15,139 bases of DNA, taken from JACORV01 sp041484135. GTDB taxonomy: Bacteria > Gemmatimonadota > Gemmatimonadetes > Gemmatimonadales > JACORV01. The translations under genes and the position numbers were made by a program. Below are positions 1 to 5,111 of the stretch, piece by piece. The stretch is from positions 1-15,139 of the forward strand of contig JBGPHD010000065.1 in NCBI GenBank assembly GCA_041484135.1, read 5' to 3'. Numbering within the stretch: position 1 is the stretch's first letter; every line of letters begins with the position of its first letter. A model generated the notes under the pieces. It did no database searches and had not been told where the DNA came from. It was given only the letters and a program-made list of their open reading frames with translations.

Positions 1-1
1 C

Positions 2-301
2 TACCTGCTCGACGCCATCCGCCACCTCGAGCACGGCGTCGCCAGCGCGCCCGACATGGGCAAGGCGATGCAGCTCGGTTGCGGCTACCCGATGGGGCCG
101 TTCGTGCTGCTCGACTTCGTGGGGCTCGACACGACGTACAAGATCGCGGAGATCATGTTCGCCGAGTATCGCGAGGCGCGGTACGCCCCGCCGCCGCTCC
201 TGAAACGCATGGTGCTCGCGGGGTACTACGGGAAGAAGTCGGGCAAGGGGTTCTACGACTACTCGACGACGCCGCCCACCCTCACCGACCTGGGGCTCTG
301 A
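2..301 (+). CDS. 3-hydroxyacyl-CoA (3-hydroxybutyryl-CoA) dehydrogenase, C-terminal part
   Basis: Only the last 99 residues are in the window; the gene is cut by the left edge and the reading frame begins at base 2. This is the C-terminal dimerisation domain of NAD(P)-dependent 3-hydroxyacyl-CoA dehydrogenases, which oxidise 3-hydroxyacyl-CoA (in the short-chain members, 3-hydroxybutyryl-CoA) in the cytoplasm. Diagnostic stretches are GCGYPMGPF and LLDFVGLDTTY, then YAPPPLLKRMVLAGYYGKKS and GKGFYDY near the end, which match the Hbd/PaaH type closely. The NAD-binding Rossmann half lies outside the window. The TGA at 299-301 is one base from the next start (303), so the DUF2231 gene is probably cotranscribed. 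The family call is firm; the exact chain-length preference is not visible. Confidence 0.93.
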   Translation, partial: YLLDAIRHLEHGVASAPDMGKAMQLGCGYPMGPFVLLDFVGLDTTYKIAEIMFAEYREARYAPPPLLKRMVLAGYYGKKSGKGFYDYSTTPPTLTDLGL

Positions 302-302
302 C

Positions 303-896
303 ATGTTCGGCTACGACTGGGCACGATTGCACGCCGCATTGAACGACTTTCCCGCGGCCCTCCTCCTGGTGTCGGTGTTCTTCGACCTGCTCGGCATCTT
401 CACCAAGCGCGACTCGCTCAAGGCGGCCGGCTTCTGGACGCTGGTGGTGGGCGTCATCGGGACCGGCGGCGCGGTCATCGTCGGCGAATTGGCCGCGGAC
501 GCGGCCGAGCACAGCGATGAGGCGCACGCGGTGGTGGAGACGCACGAGACGCTCGGCATCATCGTGCTGGTGCTGTTCGGGCTGCTCGCGATCTGGCGCA
601 TCCTGCGCAAGGGCGTGTGGGGACCCACCGAGCAGCCGATCGCCCTCACCGCCGCCGTGATCGGCGTGGCGCTGATGGTGTACACATCGAAGCTGGGGGG
701 CAACCTGGTCTTCGACCACGGCCTCGGGATCACGGCAGCGCGGATGCAGGTGATCATGGACGCTCGCGGCGCCGAGCACCACCACCACGAGGAAGAGGAG
801 GGCGCCGCGCATCCCGACAGCGCGAAAGCGACGACGCCGGGCGACACCGCCGCGACCCATACCCACGCCGACAGCACGACACACAGCCACCAGTGA
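303..896 (+). CDS. DUF2231-type membrane protein with His/Glu-rich tail
   Basis: This 197-residue integral membrane protein has four predicted hydrophobic segments at about residues 15-33, 43-61, 83-100 and 113-128. The pattern after the last helix, SKLGGNLVFDHGLGI (residues 129-143), resembles the GG-LV-HG-G ending typical of DUF2231 proteins, a family of unknown function. His10, His81 and His139 lie near membrane edges and could bind a metal or haem; this is inference. The soluble C-terminus (158-197) is unusual: HHHH followed at once by EEEE, then THTHAD and THSH, which looks like a metal-binding tail. No clear Shine-Dalgarno precedes the ATG, which follows the upstream TGA by one base, so translation is probably coupled. 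The gene ends in a GTGA overlap with the next one. Confidence 0.8.
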   Translation: MFGYDWARLHAALNDFPAALLLVSVFFDLLGIFTKRDSLKAAGFWTLVVGVIGTGGAVIVGELAADAAEHSDEAHAVVETHETLGIIVLVLFGLLAIWRILRKGVWGPTEQPIALTAAVIGVALMVYTSKLGGNLVFDHGLGITAARMQVIMDARGAEHHHHEEEEGAAHPDSAKATTPGDTAATHTHADSTTHSHQ

Positions 897-1366
897 CGGG
901 TGCAGGACGCGCCGCGCTGGCCCTCGCGCTCATCGCCGTCGCGGGATGCGCGAGCATGGGCGGCGTGCGCCCGCGCTACGGCCCGGTGCCCGGCAGCGTC
1001 CTCCTGCAGCTCGACCAGCCGGCCGACGCCGTGATCCGCGAGCTGGCGGCGGAGGCACAGAGCGAGGGACTGCGCCTGCTCTACGATTCGCCGCAGGAGG
1101 GGTACCTCGAGACCGAGTGGTACGACCTCGGCAGCCGGCAGCCGGTGCAACCCGGCGCCGGCGACCTCGACCGGGTGGTGAAGCTGCGCTTCTTCGCCGA
1201 CCCCGTCGCGGGCAAGACGCGGCTGATGGCCGAATGCGTGACCCGCATCTTCTTCGACCCCAGTCTGCCGCCGCGGGAGCTCGAGCGCATGACCCCCGAG
1301 GGACATCCGGGGCGCGCGCTGCTCGACGAGCTGCTGCGCCAGACCAGGAGGAGGCTCACCCCATGA
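893..1366 (+). CDS. small lipoprotein, first of a tandem paralogous pair
   Basis: I chose the GTG start at 893, which overlaps the previous TGA (GTGA). It gives a textbook lipoprotein signal: a short Arg-containing n-region, a hydrophobic stretch, then the lipobox VAGC with Cys19. An upstream start at 617 is in the same frame but would bury this signal inside a shadow frame. The mature part (about 138 residues of 157) has one soluble alpha/beta domain with a GYLETEWYDL motif near residue 70 and a C-terminal helix after HPGRALLDELL. The next gene encodes a protein with the same arrangement. The G-x-x-E-x-x-W pattern is reminiscent of BamC/NlpB-type lipoprotein domains, but that link is only a visual impression. 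The protein is probably anchored to a membrane facing the periplasm. Function unknown. Confidence 0.8.
   Translation: MTGAGRAALALALIAVAGCASMGGVRPRYGPVPGSVLLQLDQPADAVIRELAAEAQSEGLRLLYDSPQEGYLETEWYDLGSRQPVQPGAGDLDRVVKLRFFADPVAGKTRLMAECVTRIFFDPSLPPRELERMTPEGHPGRALLDELLRQTRRRLTP
1346..1354 (+). promoter_or_regulatory. strong Shine-Dalgarno for second lipoprotein
   Basis: AGGAGGAGG lies inside the end of the first lipoprotein gene, about 8-11 bases before ATG 1363. It is one of the best ribosome-binding sites in the window and fixes the start of the second lipoprotein at the ATGA overlap rather than at 946. Confidence 0.75.
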
Positions 1367-1824
1367 CCACCGCCACCCGGCTCGGGGCCGCCGCGTCCCT
1401 GTTCTTCGTTTTCGGCTGCGTGCACTCCAGTCGCACGCACCCGCTTCCCGGCGCGCTGCACACCACCTCGCCGCACAGCGTGCGCGAGATCGCGGCGGCC
1501 GCGCTCGCGATCCTCAACGGGCACGGCATCAGCATCGAGCAGTACCGGCCCGATACCGGCCTGGTGGAATCGGCGTGGTTCGACGTGATGATGCTGGAGC
1601 CGCGCGCGCAGGACTACCCCGCCGACGAGCGCGAGATACGCTTCCGGTTCCTCGCCTTCGCCGACTCGGCGGGCGGACCGACGAACATCTACCTGGAGGT
1701 GGTGCGGCACGGGATGGACCCGCTCGGCGGACGGCTCCGCGAGCGCGAAGTGCCGAGCGATCACCCGGCGATGCAGGTGGCGCGTGACCTGTTACAGAGG
1801 CTGACGGACCGGCTGGGGAACTGA
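1363..1824 (+). CDS. small lipoprotein, second of a tandem paralogous pair
   Basis: This 153-residue protein begins at ATG 1363 in an ATGA overlap with the preceding gene and has a strong AGGAGG site. The N-terminus is a lipoprotein signal ending in the lipobox VFGC (Cys19). The mature domain parallels the upstream lipoprotein: an early helix with an EIAAAAL core, then GLVESAWFDV (compare GYLETEWYDL), then a strand REIRFRFLAF (compare RVVKLRFFAD), and a final DHPAMQVARDLLQRL helix (compare GHPGRALLDELLRQT). Identity is low but order and spacing agree, so I read them as diverged duplicates. Its TGA is one base from the stop of the convergent DUF116 gene. Function unknown; a structural or assembly role in the cell envelope is possible. 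Confidence 0.8.
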   Translation: MTTATRLGAAASLFFVFGCVHSSRTHPLPGALHTTSPHSVREIAAAALAILNGHGISIEQYRPDTGLVESAWFDVMMLEPRAQDYPADEREIRFRFLAFADSAGGPTNIYLEVVRHGMDPLGGRLREREVPSDHPAMQVARDLLQRLTDRLGN

Positions 1825-1825
1825 G

Positions 1826-2638
1826 TCACTCCACGTACGTCTTGACCCACTCCTCGAACTTCACCAGGTCCACGAGCGCGTCCTTGCACGGCCCCGATGG
1901 CAGCCGCATGGTGAGGCCGAGGACGGGGATCTTGGCCGCCACGTCGTGGAGGCCGCTCACCATGTCACGCTCGCAGGCCACCGCGACCACCGCGCGCGGG
2001 CGGCGCTCCCTGATGGCGCGGCGCGCCAGCTGCCCGCGCGTCGCCACGAACACCGGCACCTCGTAACGCCCGGCGATCTCCAGCACGCCGTCGAGCGTGG
2101 CCTTGGAGAGGCACCGCGGGATCAGCACCAGCAGCTCACCCTTCCCTACTTTGCGTCCGCGCCGGGCCGCCAGCCCGTTGTAGATGTCCACGGCCGCGTG
2201 CTCCACCCAGTCGCGCACGCCGAAGCGGCGCGCGAGCTGCGAGGTCCAGCGCATCAGCCGGAGGAAGGGCCCGCGCTCGGCGAGGCGTTCCGGCAGCAGC
2301 AGCCAGGGTCCGTAGAAGGACGCGAGCAGGAGACCGAACCAGACCCACGACAGGAGCGAGACCGCGGAGAGCCCGAGCAGCAGCGCAGTCCCGAGGGGCG
2401 CCCAGAGCGACGCGAGCCGCGGCATCAGGAGGAACAGCAGCGCGTACGCGATGCCGTTGGCGGCGGCGAGGGTCAGCGCGGCGTAGCGGAAGAACCGTCC
2501 CGGCGGCGCCGTGAAGTCGCCCATGCCGGGCAGGGGCGTCCCGTTCCACTCGTCCCATTCGTGCCCCAGCCGGCGATCCACCTCGATGTGGATGAGCTCG
2601 GCCTTGTTGGCGCGGACGTGAGTGGCAGATGTGGCCAT
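1826..2638 (-). CDS. DUF116-family membrane protein
   Basis: This 270-residue protein has two or three hydrophobic segments between about residues 50 and 115, followed by a soluble domain. The soluble part carries the DUF116 landmarks: GELLVLIPRCL (168-177), VACERDMVSGLHDV (220-233) and PSGPCKDALVDL (248-259), with Cys176, Cys222 and Cys251 as the conserved-looking cysteines. Many DUF116 proteins, as I recall, also have an intervening CxxCGxC-like cluster. Here the stretch after Cys176 has none, so a metal site, if any, would use only three Cys. The family has no established function. ATG 2638 is preceded by TTGACA-17-GATACT ending nine bases upstream and no Shine-Dalgarno, suggesting a leaderless or near-leaderless mRNA. 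It diverges from the FAD oxidase. Confidence 0.83.
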   Translation of the reverse strand: MATSATHVRANKAELIHIEVDRRLGHEWDEWNGTPLPGMGDFTAPPGRFFRYAALTLAAANGIAYALLFLLMPRLASLWAPLGTALLLGLSAVSLLSWVWFGLLLASFYGPWLLLPERLAERGPFLRLMRWTSQLARRFGVRDWVEHAAVDIYNGLAARRGRKVGKGELLVLIPRCLSKATLDGVLEIAGRYEVPVFVATRGQLARRAIRERRPRAVVAVACERDMVSGLHDVAAKIPVLGLTMRLPSGPCKDALVDLVKFEEWVKTYVE

Positions 2639-2647
2639 GAACCGGCG

Positions 2648-2676
2648 AGTATCACCGTGCCCTCTCTGCTTGTCAA
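2648..2676 (-). promoter_or_regulatory. sigma70-like promoter for DUF116 gene
   Basis: On the minus strand TTGACA (2676-2671, a perfect -35) is separated by 17 bases from GATACT (2653-2648, a -10 with A and T at the key positions). Nine bases then precede ATG 2638, leaving room for a leader of only a few bases. The -35 shares bases with the divergent promoter of the oxidase. Confidence 0.6.
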
Positions 2677-2699
2677 GCCAACGGCGCGGCCGTTAGCTT
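2670..2699 (+). promoter_or_regulatory. sigma70-like promoter for FAD oxidase, leaderless arrangement
   Basis: On the plus strand TTGTCA (2670-2675) is followed after 18 bases by TAGCTT (2694-2699), then six bases to GTG 2706. A -10 so close to the start codon would put transcription initiation at or next to the GTG. The -35 overlaps the TTGACA used in the other direction, so the two polymerase sites probably compete. Confidence 0.55.
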
Positions 2700-2705
2700 G
2701 CGCGG

Positions 2706-4337
2706 GTGCAGACCCCCGCCGGATTCCGTGGCGCCTTCCGTACCGACGATGTCGCGCGTGCGCTCTACAGCGAGGGAGCGGGGATCTTCCGCATCGTGCC
2801 CGCGGCGGTCGCCGTCCCGGCGGACACGGACGACATCGTGCGACTGGTGCGATGGGCGGGCGCGACCGGCACTCCGCTGGTGCCGCGCGGCGGTGGCAGC
2901 GGGATGGCGGGCGGCAACGTCGGGCCCGGGGTGGTGGTGGACCTCACGCAGGCGTGCCGCGAGCCGGTGGTGGTGGACCGCGAGCACCGCACCGCGCGGA
3001 CCGGCGCGTCGCTCACCTGGCGCGAGGTGAACGACGCCGCGGCCGCCCGCGGCCTCCGGCTGCCGCCAGACCCGTCGAGCGGCGCCTTCTGCACCCTGGG
3101 CGGGATGGTGAACACCAACGCCGCGGGCGCGCGGAGCGTGAAGTACGGCCCGATCCGCGACTGGGTCGAGGCCATCGAGTTCGTCACCGCGGACGGGGAG
3201 ATCGGCCGCGCGGGACGTGAGGACCTCCCGCCCGACGTGCTCACCGCCGCCGAGCGCCGCCTCCACGCCGATGTCGCGCCGCGGATGCGGCAGGTGCAGC
3301 TGGTGCTCGAGCAGTGCCAGCCTTCGACCCGCAAGAACTCCAGCGGCTACTTCCTCGCGCGGCAGCCCGACAACGGCTGGATCCGTCACCTGCTCATCGG
3401 GAGCGAAGGGACGCTGGCGATCGTCACCGCCGTCGAAGTGCGGCTCGCGCCGCTCGCCACCCACCGCTCCACGCTGCTCGTCGCCCTCGGGAGCCTGGAC
3501 GACGTGGCCCGCGCCGTCACCGCGCTCACTCCGCACGCGCCTTCCGCCGTCGAGCTGCTCGACAAGACCTACCTCGACTTCGTGCGCGCGGCCGCGCGCG
3601 CGCCGGTGCCGGAGCGCGCCGAGGCGGTACTGTTGGTGGAGTTCGAGGCGCGTGACGCAGCCCGGAGCGGCGCCGTGGCGCTCGCCGGCATCGCGGCGTC
3701 GGTCGTGGTCGAGGACGACCCGGCCGCGGTCGAGAAGCTGTGGGAGCTGCGCCACCTCGCCAGCCCGATCCTGGCCGCGCTCCCCGATCACCTGCGCTCG
3801 CTCCAGGTCATCGAGGACGGCTGCGTGCCGCTCCCGCAACTGGGCGCGTACATCCAGGGGCTCCGGCGCATCGTCGCCTTACACGGCTTCAACGTGGTGA
3901 TCTTCGGGCACGCGGGAGACGGCAACGTGCACGCCAACCTCCTCGCCGACGTCGCCGCGCCCGACGTCGCCCAACGGCTGGCGGCATGCCTGAAGGAAGT
4001 CTCGTCCCTGCAAATCGCGCTGGGCGGCACGCTTTCCGGCGAGCACGGCGACGGAAGGCTGCGGGCCCCGTTCCTCGAACCGCTCCTCGGCAACGTCTTC
4101 GTGGACGTCTGCCGGCGCGTGAAGTCGGCGTTCGACCCGCTGAACATCCTCAATCCGGGCGTGAAGCTCGCCGGGCCCGGGACGCTGCCCGTCCCGCCCG
4201 ACGCGCTCAAGATCGGCGCCGCAGCGCCCCCCCTCGCGCCCGAGGTCGTGGCGCGGCTCCGGCAGATCGAACGGGACGCCGAGTGGGGCACCTTCCGCCT
4301 CGACCTCGCGCCCGACATCGCTCCCGTCCACCCCTGA
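2706..4337 (+). CDS. FAD-linked oxidase (GlcD / D-lactate dehydrogenase-like)
   Basis: This 543-residue flavoprotein belongs to the VAO/GlcD family, which oxidises D-2-hydroxy acids such as D-lactate or glycolate. The FAD-binding domain spans about residues 30-250: PRGGGSGMAGGNVGPG (60-75) is the pyrophosphate-binding loop, and CTLGGMVNTNAAGARSVKYG (129-148) and IGSEGTLAIVTAVEVRL (231-247) are standard. The C-terminal oxidase domain has GHAGDGNVHAN (401-411) and GEHGDG (445-450), with His residues that in relatives bind metal and substrate, and ends with FDPLNILNPG (476-485). The GEHGDGRLR form recalls YdiJ-type FAD/Fe-S fusions, yet this protein stops without the Fe-S and cysteine-rich half. 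GTG 2706 fits the promoter spacing; I saw no Shine-Dalgarno. Substrate and electron acceptor are not determined. Confidence 0.9.
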   Translation: MQTPAGFRGAFRTDDVARALYSEGAGIFRIVPAAVAVPADTDDIVRLVRWAGATGTPLVPRGGGSGMAGGNVGPGVVVDLTQACREPVVVDREHRTARTGASLTWREVNDAAAARGLRLPPDPSSGAFCTLGGMVNTNAAGARSVKYGPIRDWVEAIEFVTADGEIGRAGREDLPPDVLTAAERRLHADVAPRMRQVQLVLEQCQPSTRKNSSGYFLARQPDNGWIRHLLIGSEGTLAIVTAVEVRLAPLATHRSTLLVALGSLDDVARAVTALTPHAPSAVELLDKTYLDFVRAAARAPVPERAEAVLLVEFEARDAARSGAVALAGIAASVVVEDDPAAVEKLWELRHLASPILAALPDHLRSLQVIEDGCVPLPQLGAYIQGLRRIVALHGFNVVIFGHAGDGNVHANLLADVAAPDVAQRLAACLKEVSSLQIALGGTLSGEHGDGRLRAPFLEPLLGNVFVDVCRRVKSAFDPLNILNPGVKLAGPGTLPVPPDALKIGAAAPPLAPEVVARLRQIERDAEWGTFRLDLAPDIAPVHP

Positions 4338-4352
4338 CCCGATACTTCGCTC

Positions 4353-5105
4353 ATGGAAATCCTCCGCGCCCCCGCCGTCACGCTCATCGCCCGGCCGCAG
4401 TTCCTCGAGCCGGCGCACCTCCCCGTCCATTGGATGGGTGACGCCACCGACGGCGAGCGGCTCGCCGAGTTCGCGGGCCGGCTCTGCTACATGAGCCAGA
4501 AGAACCCGGCGGGGCGCGGCACCCGCGAGTACCTGGAGAACATCAAGAAGCAGGGGCACGGCTCGGTGCTCGAGCACGCGGTCTACGTCCTACTCATCGA
4601 GGGGATCTCGAGGAGCTGCTCGCACGAGCTGGTGCGGCACCGCGCGGGCTTCGGCTACAGCCAGCTGTCGCAGCGCTACGTGGACGAGTCGCACGCCGCC
4701 TTCGTCCTGCCGCCCGCCATGCAGGGGGACGCGGCGCTCGAAGCCGAGTGGGAGCGGCAGGTCACGGCGGCGCAGGCGGCCTACGTGGCCGCGGTCGACG
4801 GGCTGATGAAACGTCATGCGTGGGTGGACGACAAGGTGCACCGCCGCAAGATGGCGCGCGAGGCCGCGCGCTCGCTCCTGCCCAACGCCACCGAGACCAA
4901 GATCGTGGTGAGCGGGAACGTGCGGGCCTGGCGCACCATGCTCGAGCTGCGCTGCGGCGAGGGCGCCGAGCAGGAGATCAGGCGGATGGCGGTCGCGGTG
5001 CTGCGGGTCCTCCAGGCGGAGGCGCCCGCGTTCTTCGGCGACTTCGAGACCTACCAAGCGGAGGACCGCGCCGAGGCAGCGCGCGTCGCGTACCACAAGG
5101 TCTGA
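4353..5105 (+). CDS. thyX: flavin-dependent thymidylate synthase ThyX
   Basis: ThyX makes dTMP from dUMP using FAD, NADPH and methylene-tetrahydrofolate; it is cytoplasmic and usually forms a tetramer. The 250-residue length is normal. Visible landmarks are GHGSVLEHA (68-76), the ThyX motif starting RHR at 95-97 and continuing to SQRY (106-109), RSLLPNATET (173-182), and the C-terminal NVRAWRTMLELR and AEQEIRRMA. The signature has eight residues between RHR and the final Ser instead of the canonical seven. The start ATG 4353 lies 15 bases after the oxidase stop without a Shine-Dalgarno; GATACT at 4341-4346, six bases from the ATG, could be a -10 for a leaderless mRNA, though no -35 is seen. 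Presence of thyX suggests the organism may lack thyA. Confidence 0.96.
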   Translation: MEILRAPAVTLIARPQFLEPAHLPVHWMGDATDGERLAEFAGRLCYMSQKNPAGRGTREYLENIKKQGHGSVLEHAVYVLLIEGISRSCSHELVRHRAGFGYSQLSQRYVDESHAAFVLPPAMQGDAALEAEWERQVTAAQAAYVAAVDGLMKRHAWVDDKVHRRKMAREAARSLLPNATETKIVVSGNVRAWRTMLELRCGEGAEQEIRRMAVAVLRVLQAEAPAFFGDFETYQAEDRAEAARVAYHKV

Positions 5106-5111
5106 GCCGGG

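Noticed and set aside
777..801. HHHH as an artificial tag
   Set aside because: It is followed by native Glu and further HxH clusters and sits mid-tail in a natural operon with overlapping genes.
617..892. N-terminal extension of the first lipoprotein
   Set aside because: The frame is open upstream of GTG 893, but that part overlaps the DUF2231 gene and reads as Arg-rich noise; the lipobox signal begins at 893.
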